Shown piece after piece: positions 35,503 through 45,612 of a stretch of DNA of 64,000 nt. A model generated the notes under the pieces. It saw nothing but the letters and a program-made list of their open reading frames with translations. It was not told the DNA's origin and ran no database searches. The DNA is from G965205255 sp965205255. GTDB lineage: Bacteria; Pseudomonadota; Gammaproteobacteria; Pseudomonadales; Endozoicomonadaceae. Each line of letters starts with the position of its first letter. Position 1 is the first letter of the stretch. The stretch is taken from the NCBI GenBank assembly GCA_965205255.1, contig OZ242051.1, positions 1,798,001 through 1,862,000 on the forward strand, in the 5' to 3' direction. A program made the position numbers and the translations under genes.

Positions 35503-37746
35503 ATGGATAAAATTCAAAACAATCATTCCACATCTAAACATTCTCAAGGGGATAATGCACCTATGGAAACGAATGCAGCCTCCAGAGTCAGCAGAAAACG
35601 CGCTCGGTCTTCATTACAGCATTCAACGTCCAATTCATCGCTAAATACACAAAGCAAAGACCCTATCAACAAAAGAAACGTGCGCAAAGTATCACCAGAC
35701 ACCGGCGGCAGAGGAGAAGCTGGTAGCTCATCCTCCCAAATAAATAACCGCTCTTTTTTTGAGTTTGTTAACCTGGTAGAGCAGGGAATGGATAATTTCA
35801 ACCTGCCACCAACAGTAGATGTCTTCAGCAACATGATAAGTGATCTTAAGATTGAGAAGAAAAATGCACCCGAATTACCAGCAAAACTATGCTATCAAAC
35901 CCGAGCCACGGTACTGTCTGATAGACGCTCAGAAACAACACTGGAACTTCTGAGTCAATGCAAGCTATTAGATAATGAAGCATATAAAAAATTCAACGAA
36001 AAAGATTGCAATTACCTGAATTCCCTCGGACAGGGCATTCAGTATTTAAACCATCAGGGCCTGCTTACAGAAGAGTGTGTCGAATCAATTTCAGCACATG
36101 CCTACCCACTTGAAATGGCTCAGGGGTTAGCTACTCTATTCCGGTGCAACCTTGAAGAGTACGCCGGCGATTTACTAGAAAGCTCACATCCTCATATTTT
36201 AGGAGTTACGCTTCAGGTGATTCAGCAAGCCCACCTTCTCACAGAGATTGAACCTTTCCTTGATCTTATTATTAAGAGCGATCAGCCGAATGCATGTCTC
36301 TATCTTTTCTTAATCCTGGGCAACAATGAAGACATTAAACACCTGTTACTCAGTGAAGGGTTACTTAAACAGGTGATGCACTGTGGCCATCTTTCTACAC
36401 TAACGACAGGTATGCGATTGCTTGCCATTGATAATGTGGTAACAAAAAATGTTATTACGCTTTTCTTAGAACAACCCAACGATGATGCGTGCGCAGATCT
36501 AGGAAAAGCCTTAATTTTCTTAGGTAAAACGCAAAGGTTAACACCAACTGTCACCCAATTGATATATAATCGACCCGTAGAACAGCAAAAAGACATGGCA
36601 GTGCTGCTAGCGTATATGCAGCAGAAAGAGCTGTTAACCCATGACATTATCTGCAATCTTTCAGAGCATCAACAGCCGAAAAACATGGGTGATGGCCTAG
36701 TATTCCTTTCACAGGTTGGCTTAATGCATAAGCCTTATATCACTTATCTTCAAGAGTCAGAATTTCCTAATAAAACTGCAGATGGTTTAGTAAGGCTCGC
36801 AAAGCGCGGACTCCTTCACAACGAAGATTATGTTCAATTTTTGTGTAAAACCTCAGAATTACCACGGATGCTGAGCGGTTTTGATTGTTTGGATATGAAT
36901 AACTCACAAGTAACAGAATACCTTGATATCGTTCTTCATGCTAAAAAGCCAAACGAAACCATCATGGGCATACTGGAGTTAACCCTAAACAATATTCTCA
37001 GACCAAAAGGTGCACAGAGGTTAGCAGATCATCTAAGCCCACAAGCACTTGCGCAAGCGTTTATTTTTCTGAAAGAAAAAAAGCCTGGTAATTTACTTCT
37101 GAAAAAACCATGGCCTGATTATATGCAAGAGAGTCTTTTTCCATTAGAAGTAGCGAAAACAATATGGGAGCTCTCAGAAAAAGGTGTACTAACAGAAGCA
37201 AACCTTGAGCATTTCCTCTCTCAAAAAAACAACAAACCCTTTAATTCAGAGCAGGAATTTATTGCTTTAATGGGAACGATTGTATTGCTTTGCAAAGAGA
37301 TGATCCAAACCAACAACCTTGAGAATGAAGTCGCTGCCGCCAAACAAAAATATGGGATACCTGTGGGCAGAACAAGTAAAGACTCCTTATCCTCCTATGA
37401 GATAACACTCTTTACTGTTTTGATGCATCTGCATCACAATAAGATGTTCAACCCAAAGGAGATAAAAGATAAAGAGGTTTTTAGCCAGCTTCTGCAAATA
37501 GAAGAATCAACCTTACAGGATGTGAGCGGTATCTTTTGTCTACTCTCCAAATATAAGATTTTAACCTATGAGTTCGTTGGACTGGTATTAAATCACGTAC
37601 AAACAAAACACGCAGCTAGCTTGCTATTACAAAAGATAAATACGGCTGCAGCACAACATCTTCAAGGCGGTGTCGAAGCTAGTCAATTCATCAGCCAGAT
37701 TGTAAAGAATTTTACAGTATCTGAGTTCGACGTAAAAAATCTTTAA
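35503..37746 (+). CDS. Unknown 747-residue helical-repeat protein, effector candidate
   Basis: ATG at 35503 has GGAGG eight bases upstream; the ATG at 35488 overlaps that site and is rejected. No signal peptide. Residues 1-75 are polar and disordered-looking with two basic clusters (RKRAR 31-35, KRNVRK 57-62). From about 160 to 740 the protein is all-helical, with loosely repeated ~35-residue units of the form xxLxxxGLLxxxxxxxLxxxxxPxxxAxGLxxL (for example GLMHKPYITYLQESEFPN then KTADGLVRLAKRGLLHNEDY). Such solenoids are known in effectors of Legionella and Coxiella, but I assign no family. IS6 debris lies upstream and IS982 debris begins 15 bp after the stop. Confidence 0.8.
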   Translation: MDKIQNNHSTSKHSQGDNAPMETNAASRVSRKRARSSLQHSTSNSSLNTQSKDPINKRNVRKVSPDTGGRGEAGSSSSQINNRSFFEFVNLVEQGMDNFNLPPTVDVFSNMISDLKIEKKNAPELPAKLCYQTRATVLSDRRSETTLELLSQCKLLDNEAYKKFNEKDCNYLNSLGQGIQYLNHQGLLTEECVESISAHAYPLEMAQGLATLFRCNLEEYAGDLLESSHPHILGVTLQVIQQAHLLTEIEPFLDLIIKSDQPNACLYLFLILGNNEDIKHLLLSEGLLKQVMHCGHLSTLTTGMRLLAIDNVVTKNVITLFLEQPNDDACADLGKALIFLGKTQRLTPTVTQLIYNRPVEQQKDMAVLLAYMQQKELLTHDIICNLSEHQQPKNMGDGLVFLSQVGLMHKPYITYLQESEFPNKTADGLVRLAKRGLLHNEDYVQFLCKTSELPRMLSGFDCLDMNNSQVTEYLDIVLHAKKPNETIMGILELTLNNILRPKGAQRLADHLSPQALAQAFIFLKEKKPGNLLLKKPWPDYMQESLFPLEVAKTIWELSEKGVLTEANLEHFLSQKNNKPFNSEQEFIALMGTIVLLCKEMIQTNNLENEVAAAKQKYGIPVGRTSKDSLSSYEITLFTVLMHLHHNKMFNPKEIKDKEVFSQLLQIEESTLQDVSGIFCLLSKYKILTYEFVGLVLNHVQTKHAASLLLQKINTAAAQHLQGGVEASQFISQIVKNFTVSEFDVKNL

Positions 37747-37761
37747 AAAGCTTAGACTTCC

Positions 37762-38240
37762 ATGCATAGTATGGCTTCTGAAAATAATACAAAAAATGGA
37801 AGTCTCTATGCTTACTCGTATTTTTTGGGAGGCGATGATTTTTTCCAGACCTTTGAGTCAGAATTTCACCAGTTTTTACTGGAGCCTGAATTGAAAAAAC
37901 GCATTATCTGCGGCCAGTTAACCTTGAGTGAAGTAATGACTATTGTTATTTCGTTTCATAGTTTTGGCTATTGTTGCTTTAAGCATTTTTATCTTCAGTC
38001 AATTTAACGCTATCATCAGGACAAGTTTTATACTTGGTGAGCTATAATCGCTTTATTGAACTGATGCCGATGACATTGAATGCTTTGTGTGTTTTCATGA
38101 AAAATTGTTATGGTAAAGCCACCGTTATCTCATATATTGATTCAACGGGCTTGTCGGTATGCCCGCTTTACCGTATAAAGCGTCACCAGACATTTGCAAA
38201 CAACGCCGGATGGGATAAGTCTTCTACCGGCTAGTTTTTT
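37762..38240 (+). pseudogene. IS982-family transposase pseudogene
   Basis: Two open pieces: FESEFHQFLLEPELKKRIIC then LTLSEVMTIVISFHSFGYCC and FKHFYLQ, then after a frame break MVSYNRFIELMPMTLNALCV and VISYIDSTGLSVCPLYRIKR then HQTFANNAGWDKSSTG. These are N-terminal and central IS982 blocks (the Asp of IDST is catalytic). It is cut off after KSSTG by an IS6-type terminus. Inactive. Confidence 0.82.
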
Positions 38241-38282
38241 GAAGGTAGTCTGACTGATTATCAATTTTTTGCAACGGAGCCA
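38241..38282 (-). mobile_element. IS6-type left terminus fragment
   Basis: Minus strand: GGCTCCGTTGCAAAAAATTG then ATAATCAGTCAGACTACC. Same terminus as at 9187-9250 and 35390; joined directly to the truncated IS982 gene. Confidence 0.6.
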
Positions 38283-38791
38283 TTTTGAGTCATCTGCACG
38301 TCTGACTCATTACCAACGTTTGTATATGCTTAATCCGCTTGACAATTCTAATATCTAATCTGTTTGCTCAAAACCGGTGACTCTGACATTAATCTGTAGA
38401 GAAGAGCAGTAATATATGTTATTTTTCGCACTTATGTTTGCAGGAGCTATTTTGGGTACTGATCTTTATTTATCTGTCTTATTTGTAATAACATTGATAA
38501 AGTAATGACCTATGGTTTTTTATCATTATTGTCGTGCTGCAGCCTTTCATCGTGCCTTTTTTGTTACGTTGTAATACCTGCCACAGACATTTGTTAGCTA
38601 ACTACCGAAAAGGTGACTATAGCAAGCAATGTTACCTCATCATAAATCGTGTATTTCTTAAAAGAGAATTTATCTGTCACAATTGCAACGCATTATTATG
38701 CACTGTCTGAGCATGCGCTTAAAAAATATCAGCGTAAGTTTCAGTACAATCATTAATTATTAGAAGGCTTAAAATAAATTGGAGACAACGA
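38283..38791. other. Intergenic region with a possible cysteine-rich short ORF
   Basis: No clear gene. A GTG-started frame at 38534-38710 (58 codons) carries two Cys pairs, CNTC and CHNC, in a zinc-ribbon-like spacing, but has no ribosome site and no recognised relative. It may be a decayed gene end. The rest holds the leader of the membrane-protein gene. Confidence 0.3.
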
Positions 38792-39499
38792 ATGCAAACA
38801 CCGAACACAATGTCACTCAAAACATTATTTGTACAATCATGGCATCAGGTGAAAGGTAGTAAATCTGACTTATGGTATGCGTGGCTTTTTATTATTGTTA
38901 TTTCTTGTGCTGTCTTTGTTGCAGAGCTGATGGTACAAAATTATATTTTGACACTAAAGCCGACTGAATGGGTTGCAATACAGTTTCTGCAGTTAGTTAC
39001 AATGATTATCACCTATTTTTTTACGGCAAGCTTATTGGTTGGCGTGGTCGTTTATAGTTTAAAACGCATGCGAAGAGAAGTTTGTGAACCAAAGGAGATT
39101 TTTAAACATAAAGCGTTAAAGTGGGGGTGTTTTCAGGTGTTGCTCATTCAGAGCGCCATTGACACATTAATTCAAATTATTATTTTATCGCTACCCGTTG
39201 CTAACCACTTACTGGTGGTTGGTGCAGTCGGTGCGGTTATTCATCTTTTACTGATCGTTAACCTGATGGTTTGGGTGGATCAAAAAGTATCGCCTTGGCA
39301 AGCAACAGTAAAATCTGCTCAGCTTATCATCAGACACTTTTTTAAAAGCATTTTGTTGTTTATTGTGGTTATGTTGATCAATATGCTTTGTGTGTTTACG
39401 TTGTGTATCGGCTTGATTTGGGTGCTTCCGTTCAGTTATTTTTTAATTACAGGGTTTTATCTTCAGATATCTGGGCAGCAAATAGCAGCAGTGCAGTAA
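38792..39499 (+). CDS. Multi-pass membrane protein of unknown function
   Basis: 235 residues, ATG with GGAG eight bases upstream. About six membrane segments (around residues 27-47, 60-90, 112-135, 136-160, 185-205, 208-228) with a basic cytoplasmic loop (LKRMRREVCEPKEIFKHK). The layout resembles the broad group of six-TM inner-membrane proteins of unknown role in gammaproteobacteria. No operon partner; the next gene converges. Confidence 0.75.
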   Translation: MQTPNTMSLKTLFVQSWHQVKGSKSDLWYAWLFIIVISCAVFVAELMVQNYILTLKPTEWVAIQFLQLVTMIITYFFTASLLVGVVVYSLKRMRREVCEPKEIFKHKALKWGCFQVLLIQSAIDTLIQIIILSLPVANHLLVVGAVGAVIHLLLIVNLMVWVDQKVSPWQATVKSAQLIIRHFFKSILLFIVVMLINMLCVFTLCIGLIWVLPFSYFLITGFYLQISGQQIAAVQ

Positions 39500-39660
39500 T
39501 TATTTCTTCATAATGATCTTCGTTTTTTATAAAAAATAAAAGGAACTTGGATTTAAGAAAGTTGTACTATGGGTGAATGCACTATCGTAAGTATGATAGT
39601 AGCCATGGCAGGGTACACCATGACACTAAGCTATATCAGGATGCCTGCGCTCCCGGGAGA

Positions 39661-40656
39661 TTAAAGACTGCTGATGGATACCGAGCGCTTTTCGCGGATA
39701 GAGATGTCGGCTGCGAGGCTGATTTTGAGTGATTCTATGGCGTCGGCAAAAGTTGAGAGAACCCCCTCGTGATTACTCTGACCCAAAGCTTTGTAGAAAG
39801 CGAGATTCTCGGTAATGAGCGGATTATCAACAGAATTACAGATTTCTTTATTAGTGGAAGAATGCTGAACTTCCAGATCCATGCAGTGATTGTGGAAGCG
39901 GAAGGTCTTATCTCGTGAGGCCATTTCCAGATAAATACCCAGAGAGCCACCACCGTGGTCATGGGTAAAGCACGATGTCTGGCAGGTGCCGATAGCACCA
40001 CTTTCGAGCTGAAAATTCATGACGATGGCATCGTCCACATTAAAGTCTTCTACATTGTTAATGAAACCGGACGTTGAGTAGGCCTGAACTTCTTTGAATT
40101 CACCGCTGATGTAGCGAATGGAGTCAAGAAGGTGAGTTGCCTGTTCAGTGAGCTGACCGCCAGACATCTCACGTCTGCGCCACCAGTAGGGTGGTGGGAG
40201 TTCGTCACTCCAGGCGGCATTGAAGAGAATAGCTGGGGATTCAGCAAAGAATTCTTTAGCGCGAATTATATTTGGTCTGTAGCGATTCATGTATCCTACA
40301 CTGATAATATTACCCGCTCTCTGAAATTGATCGTTCATTTTGTTGGCAAGTTCAAGACTCAGGGCAATGGGCTTTTCAATAAAGAGGCCTTTGACGTACT
40401 CGGAGCAGACAAGTTCGATATCGCCATGAAGGTGAGGAGGAAGGCAGATATAAACGGCATCCAGTTTTTCCTTCTGAAGCATTTCCAGATAATTTTCAAA
40501 CGGGTAGTAATTGATGGCCTGACCAGCAATAATTTGTCTAGCGGTGGCTCCGTTTCTACTGCATATTGCCCCAATTTCAACATTGGGGACGTGAGCGAGA
40601 GCAGCTATGTGCTGCTGGGCAAAACCTGAACCGATGAAAGCGACTCTTTTGGTCAT
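39661..40656 (-). CDS. Gfo/Idh/MocA-family oxidoreductase
   Basis: 331 residues. The N-terminal Rossmann motif is AFIGSGFAQQHIAALAHVPN; the family EKPxAL motif is EKPIALSLELAN with the catalytic Lys; the C-terminal substrate domain includes GGQLTEQATHLLDSIRYISG. Such enzymes oxidise or epimerise sugars or inositols with NAD(P); the substrate cannot be read here. ATG preceded by AGGAG. Base composition is slightly less AT-rich than its neighbours. Confidence 0.88.
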   Translation of the reverse strand: MTKRVAFIGSGFAQQHIAALAHVPNVEIGAICSRNGATARQIIAGQAINYYPFENYLEMLQKEKLDAVYICLPPHLHGDIELVCSEYVKGLFIEKPIALSLELANKMNDQFQRAGNIISVGYMNRYRPNIIRAKEFFAESPAILFNAAWSDELPPPYWWRRREMSGGQLTEQATHLLDSIRYISGEFKEVQAYSTSGFINNVEDFNVDDAIVMNFQLESGAIGTCQTSCFTHDHGGGSLGIYLEMASRDKTFRFHNHCMDLEVQHSSTNKEICNSVDNPLITENLAFYKALGQSNHEGVLSTFADAIESLKISLAADISIREKRSVSISSL

Positions 40657-40701
40657 GAAAAACTCCTGATCTGAAAACTACTAAAATTGTTTGTTCTGAT
40701 A

Positions 40702-40725
40702 TATGCCGAGCATGGGCTCGGCATA
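40702..40725. terminator. Stem-loop, possible terminator
   Basis: Nine-base arms TATGCCGAG and CTCGGCATA around a 6-base loop. It lies between the oxidoreductase start and a leftward gene fragment. The T-rich tail on the plus strand is short, so it could be a terminator or a regulatory hairpin. Confidence 0.4.
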
Positions 40726-40814
40726 TTATTCTTTTGAGAATGCCAAGTTGAAGCTTGACGATCCCATTTATACTTAGTTCGTAAACAAGTATAAATCTTG
40801 CTAACAACTAATGA

Positions 40815-41033
40815 CTAATTCTCAACAGTATATTCACAGGGTTCGTTAAATTCGTACACCTGTGCATTATCTCCGACCAATTTATAACCGCGGATTTTGA
40901 GATATTCAGGAACAGAGCTTGTTTCTGAACGTTCTTCTTCGCTAAGTTTTACGAGTTCAAAACCCTCGTTACTAAAAGAAACTTTAACAGTAACTTTTGC
41001 ACCTTTGCAGGCCGAGAGTGAACGGTACGCCAA
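40815..41033 (-). pseudogene. Fragment of an unrecognised gene
   Basis: A 72-codon frame with no ATG (it would need TTG) and no ribosome site. KVTVKVSFSNEGFELVKLSE then RGYKLVGDNAQVYEFNEPCE looks like real protein sequence, and a neighbouring frame upstream reads NAEQELILGVPFTLGLQ, suggesting one frameshift. I cannot name the family. Confidence 0.4.
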
Positions 41034-41224
41034 GGATTAGTTCCTGCTCAGCATTATTAAAATGAAGAAAAAACATAAGGATGGTAATACTCAAGCAAAC
41101 ATTTTTATTCGTGACAAACCCATAGCCATTTTAGAAAAGGATTCCAAACTAGTGGTGCTAAGTCTAAGTGCTAAGTGCTAAAAAACACTCAAATTTACAC
41201 CTGTAGCAGTCTATCCTTATACGT

Positions 41225-41395
41225 CTACTTGAAAGGCTTTACCATGGCTCCATTGAAAAAATCAATAAACTGATAACGCCTTGATTTCAGTTTCTCTTTT
41301 GAATTGAAACCATTTCTCTTAAGATAACACTTGATCAGAATAGAAAACCAGATTTCTACCTGATTCTGCCAAAAGGCATGCTCTAATGTGTAGCG
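41225..41395 (-). pseudogene. IS630-family transposase C-terminal remnant
   Basis: Minus-strand reading RYTLEHAFWQNQVEIWFSIL then IKCYLKRNGFNSKEKLKS, QFIDFFNGAMVKPFK and a stop. This matches the end of IS630-type DDE transposases (HASWLNQVEIWFSIL, FIDYFNxTMAKPFKW), including the region of the last catalytic acidic residue. The rest of the gene is absent. Confidence 0.8.
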
Positions 41396-41399
41396 CAAT

Positions 41400-41615
41400 A
41401 CACGTCTTATGCAATGTATTACTTAAGTAACCTGAGTTAGGCGTAAGAAATCCGTGTATATCTTATTTTATAAGAGCTTTACTGGCTAAAGAACTAACTT
41501 TTTTTGAAAAATAAAAGCCTTTTATTTTGTGAGTTGCTAAAAAAGCGTAAAAATCACATATAACCATTGAAACAAAATGTCTCTTGCATTGCACTCAGGT
41601 TAGTTAAATACTGCA
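41400..41615. other. Spacer downstream of tyrS
   Basis: No gene or clear terminator recognised between the IS630 remnant and the tyrS stop codon. Confidence 0.4.
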
Positions 41616-42923
41616 CTATTCAAACGTAAATAAATGATGTTTTTTCTTTCCCATCTTTACCATAAAAAACTTTCCGTGTAGGGCTTGATCTTTTGAAAAA
41701 CATTTAAGCAAGTGCATATTATCTGCCATGGACTTTGCTTTGCCATTAATGAATAAGGCTTGTCGTCCCAGTGCGTCTTTGATTTGTTTTCCTGACGTTG
41801 CCAGACCATGCTCAGTAAACAATTGAGTCATGGATTTATCAGTTAATTCGTCTATAGACAAACCAGAGGACGGGAGACCATCCAAGCTTAACTGATTTAA
41901 ATCATGCTCAGACAGTTTTGCTACATTGCCTGAAAACAAGACATCGGTAATTCGCTGTGCGGAAAGTAAACCTTGCTCTCCATGAACAAGGCGTGTAACT
42001 TCTTCTGCCAGAATACGTTGTGCTGAGCGTTGACCTTTGGCATGCTCATCTTCTTGTTCTATGGTTTGAATTTGCTCTTCACTAAGGAATGTAAAATAAC
42101 GTAGAAACCGGTAAACGTCTGTGTCTGCTGTATTGATCCAGAACTGATAGAATGCATATTGAGACGTTTTTCTTTCATCAAGCCATATTGTGCCACTTTC
42201 TGTTTTACCAAATTTTGAGCCATCAGATTTGGTAACCAAAGGAAGCGTAATGCCAAAAACCTGACCATTATGTTGACGACGGGTGAGTTCTGTTCCGCAA
42301 GTAATGTTACCCCACTGATCACTACCACCGATTTGAATAGTACATTGATGGCGTTTGTATAGTTCAGCAAAATCATTTCCCTGTAAAAGCATATAGCTAA
42401 ACTCTGTAAATGAAATACCGGCGTCATCTCGCATAAGCCGTTGCTTGACAGATTCTTTGGAAATCATTTGATTAACAGAAAAATATTTTCCTACATCGCG
42501 CAGAAACGTTAGTACATTCTGATCCTTCATCCAGTCGATATTGTTTACTACCAGAGCACCTGTATTCGGGTCGTCAAAATCAAGAAACTGACTAACTTGC
42601 TGCTTTATTTTGTTTGTCCAGCTGTCGACAATATCAGGGGTGTTCAAGCCACGTTCTGTTACTTTAAAACTTGGATCGCCAATTAAACCTGTTGCACCAC
42701 CGACCAAAGCTACAGGCCGATGCCCAGCTTGCTGAAAGCGCTTTAATGTCAGCAGAGGAACTAGGCTTCCGATATGCAGGCTGTCAGCCGTTGGGTCAAA
42801 ACCACAATAAACTGTGCGCAAACCATTGCAGAGATGCTCTGCCAGAGCATTATCAGCAGTGATCTGGTTAAGCAAGCCTCGGTTGCTTAAATCTTCAAGA
42901 AGTGGGTTAATGACCTCAAGCAT
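41616..42923 (-). CDS. tyrS: Tyrosyl-tRNA synthetase
   Basis: Class I aminoacyl-tRNA synthetase charging tRNA-Tyr. 435 residues (E. coli 424). HIGS motif in ADSLHIGSLVPLL, KMSKS-type loop GSKFGKTESGTIWLD, and a C-terminal S4-like RNA-binding domain (SGKQIKDALGRQALFINGK). Complete. No T-box is expected in this group and none is seen. Followed upstream by a copy of the dispersed repeat. Confidence 0.96.
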   Translation of the reverse strand: MLEVINPLLEDLSNRGLLNQITADNALAEHLCNGLRTVYCGFDPTADSLHIGSLVPLLTLKRFQQAGHRPVALVGGATGLIGDPSFKVTERGLNTPDIVDSWTNKIKQQVSQFLDFDDPNTGALVVNNIDWMKDQNVLTFLRDVGKYFSVNQMISKESVKQRLMRDDAGISFTEFSYMLLQGNDFAELYKRHQCTIQIGGSDQWGNITCGTELTRRQHNGQVFGITLPLVTKSDGSKFGKTESGTIWLDERKTSQYAFYQFWINTADTDVYRFLRYFTFLSEEQIQTIEQEDEHAKGQRSAQRILAEEVTRLVHGEQGLLSAQRITDVLFSGNVAKLSEHDLNQLSLDGLPSSGLSIDELTDKSMTQLFTEHGLATSGKQIKDALGRQALFINGKAKSMADNMHLLKCFSKDQALHGKFFMVKMGKKKHHLFTFE

Positions 42924-43019
42924 AATTGATTACCAATAACTAGTGTCTGGACAGCAAAATAGAAAAAGTGAAGATACCTTAATTTTTCGAAAAAACAAGT
43001 CTTTATTTTAAAGTGTTGT

Positions 43020-43175
43020 AATACCAAAACCTGCTTCTAACTTCTTATTGCACTACTTTTCCGATCTTGCTGTTATGCATTGAAGCTCCTTGCAATAGCT
43101 GCCTATTACTCGTCATTTCAACTTGAACAGTAAGCCATAAAAGCATGCTCATAACAGTAGTTATAATCAGGATTT
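43020..43175 (+). repeat. Dispersed repeat family, best full-length copy
   Basis: Runs from AATACCAAAACCTGCTTCTA through ACTTCTTATTGCACTACTTT, GATCTTGCTGTTATG, GCCTATTACTCGTCATTT, AAGCCATAAAAGCATG to CTCATAACAGTAGTTATAAT. Internal short inverted pair CTGTTATG/CATAACAG spaced by about 75 bp. Six other copies or parts lie at 12560, 15640, 17395, 26990, 30408 (inverted) and 51838. Always intergenic, often near a gene 3' end. No coding frame; REP- or MITE-like. Confidence 0.8.
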
Positions 43176-43380
43176 TATATAATTTCTAATCATTGTTTTC
43201 ACGACCGTGACAATAACACAACCACCATCTTTTGTTAAGCTGAGGATAAGCGTTTATATGGTAATCGCATTTCGGTAACAGCATGAAAGCTTTTGTTTCT
43301 GTAAACATTTTTATGACAGTGGAGCTGAGTATAGCAGGTGTTGAACATGTGCTGGTCAGTCCTCACTGCCGCTGATTTGT

Positions 43381-45261
43381 TTAGGATTTATGATATATCT
43401 CACTACCTGCATTTTGAAATTCTTCAGCTTTTTCCTGCATGCCTCTCTTCAGTGCTTCCGATTCATTTAAACCCTTATTTTTGGCGTATTCGCGTACATC
43501 CTGGCTAATTTTCATTGAGCAGAATTTAGGGCCACACATGGAGCAAAAATGGGCTACTTTGGCAGCTTCTTTTGGTAAGGTTTGATCATGATATTCACGC
43601 GCCCGTTCAGGGTCAAGTGACAGATTAAACTGATCTTCCCAGCGAAACTCAAACCGTGCTTTTGATAACGCATCATCCCGCAACTGAGCACCCGGATGCC
43701 CTTTGGCAATATCTGCTGCATGTGCCGCTATTTTATAAGCTATCAGACCTTCTTTAACATCGTTTTTATCGGGCAACCCAAGATGTTCTTTTGGTGTGAC
43801 ATAACATAACATTGCTGTGCCAAACCAGCCTATCATTGCTGCTCCAATACCTGAGGTGATATGGTCATAAGCCGGTGCAATATCTGTTACTAAAGGACCT
43901 AATGTGTAAAATGGTGCCTCACCACACACCTCAATTTGTTTATCAACATTATCTTTAATCAGGTGCATTGGCACGTGACCTGGCCCTTCTATAAAGGTTT
44001 GTACATCATGTTTCCATGCGATTTTAGTTAGCTCTCCTAATGTTTCAAGTTCAGCAAATTGGGCTTCATCATTTGCATCAGCAATAGAGCCGGGGCGGAA
44101 TCCGTCACCCAGTGAAAAGCAAACGTCATAGGCTTTCATGATTTCACAAATGTCTTCAAAGTGAGTGTACAGAAAGCTTTCTTTATGGTGGGCAAGACAC
44201 CATTTAGCCATTATAGAACCACCACGAGAAACAATACCCGTAACTCGTTTTGCCGTTAAGTGAATGTGTTGCAGCCGCACACCTGCATGAATAGTAAAGT
44301 AATCTACACCTTGTTCAGCCTGTTCTATTAAGGTGTCACGAAAAATGTCCCATGTAAGATCTTCTGCTACACCATTTACTTTTTCCAGTGCCTGATAGAT
44401 AGGAACAGTTCCGATGGGTACAGGTGAGTTACGAATAATCCACTCACGGGTTTGGTGGATATATTTTCCCGTGGAAAGATCCATTACATTATCAGCACCC
44501 CAGCGGGTTGCCCAAGTCATTTTTTCTACTTCTTCTTCAATGGAAGATGAGACAGCAGAGTTTCCGATATTAGCATTAACCTTCACCAGAAAATTACGCC
44601 CTATAATCATCGGTTCTGATTCAGGGTGGTTAATATTGCATGGGATAACCGCTCTGCCACGAGCAACTTCACTACGAACAAACTCCGGCGTGATTTCTTG
44701 TGGAATAGCAGCACCAAAACTTCTGCCCTGATGTTGTGATTTTAGCGCTCCTTGCTCTCGAGCTTGTTGAAGCTTCATGTTTTCACGAATCGCAACAAAC
44801 TCCATTTCCGGGGTAATGATGCCTTGTTTTGCGTAATGCATTTGCGATACATTTTTGTTGACTTTTGCTCGCCGAGGTTTTGGCGGGTTGGCAAACTGCA
44901 AAGGTGCTAATCTCGGGTCATTAAGATCACGCTGAGTGTGCCGGGAAGTAAACGACTCAAGCTGCTCAGTATCCTCGCGCTCTTTTACCCATGATGTGCG
45001 TTTACGTTCAAGTCCTTTACGAATATCAATTTCACATTTTGGTTCTGTGTAGGGGCCGGATGTGTCGTAAACAGTGACAGGTGAGTTGATTTTTTTGCCA
45101 AATTCTACAGGGGTATCAGATAAAGTAATCTCCCGCATAGGAACTCGTATATCTGGACGGGAGCCTTGGATGTAAACTTTATTTGAACTAGGAAATGGCT
45201 GAATACTTGCTGTATCAGCCACAGCTACCTCGCTAAGAAATTCAATATTGTCTTTGCTCAT
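43381..45261 (-). CDS. thiC: Phosphomethylpyrimidine synthase ThiC
   Basis: Radical-SAM enzyme converting AIR to HMP phosphate in thiamin synthesis. 626 residues (E. coli 631). The C-terminal CSMCGPKFCSM is the ThiC 4Fe-4S motif (CxxCxxxxC); FSLGDGFRPGSIADANDEAQ and EGPGHVPMHLI are conserved. No other thi gene adjoins. I looked for a TPP riboswitch in the leader (45262-45500) and saw no CTGAGA-type box. Confidence 0.96.
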   Translation of the reverse strand: MSKDNIEFLSEVAVADTASIQPFPSSNKVYIQGSRPDIRVPMREITLSDTPVEFGKKINSPVTVYDTSGPYTEPKCEIDIRKGLERKRTSWVKEREDTEQLESFTSRHTQRDLNDPRLAPLQFANPPKPRRAKVNKNVSQMHYAKQGIITPEMEFVAIRENMKLQQAREQGALKSQHQGRSFGAAIPQEITPEFVRSEVARGRAVIPCNINHPESEPMIIGRNFLVKVNANIGNSAVSSSIEEEVEKMTWATRWGADNVMDLSTGKYIHQTREWIIRNSPVPIGTVPIYQALEKVNGVAEDLTWDIFRDTLIEQAEQGVDYFTIHAGVRLQHIHLTAKRVTGIVSRGGSIMAKWCLAHHKESFLYTHFEDICEIMKAYDVCFSLGDGFRPGSIADANDEAQFAELETLGELTKIAWKHDVQTFIEGPGHVPMHLIKDNVDKQIEVCGEAPFYTLGPLVTDIAPAYDHITSGIGAAMIGWFGTAMLCYVTPKEHLGLPDKNDVKEGLIAYKIAAHAADIAKGHPGAQLRDDALSKARFEFRWEDQFNLSLDPERAREYHDQTLPKEAAKVAHFCSMCGPKFCSMKISQDVREYAKNKGLNESEALKRGMQEKAEEFQNAGSEIYHKS

Positions 45262-45612
45262 AAAATGCTACTTTTTGTCACCAGAAACTTACATCGATAA
45301 TTGCATATTAAAGATGCTGATTTTAATAAGATTAAACATGCGACCTGCTCTGTTTGATGAGGTATGATGTCAAATATTATAGGTTGATGTAAAGCACTGT
45401 AACAGTTTTTGCATGTAATTCAGTTTAAATTAAATAATATGTAGTATATGTTTTTTGTGTAACTACTCTAAAAAGTATATATTTGCAGTTCAGCTTATTG
45501 ATATTTGAGTATAATCATTAACATTTACCCCTCAGGGAATGAGAATGTGTGGTCAACAAAGACCTTTAATAAAGTGTTACCACTGATTATTAAGTTTAGG
45601 AATTATAATCAT

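Noticed and set aside
45262..45500. TPP riboswitch upstream of thiC
   Set aside because: The leader was read for the CTGAGA and ACC-TGAT type boxes; none seen.
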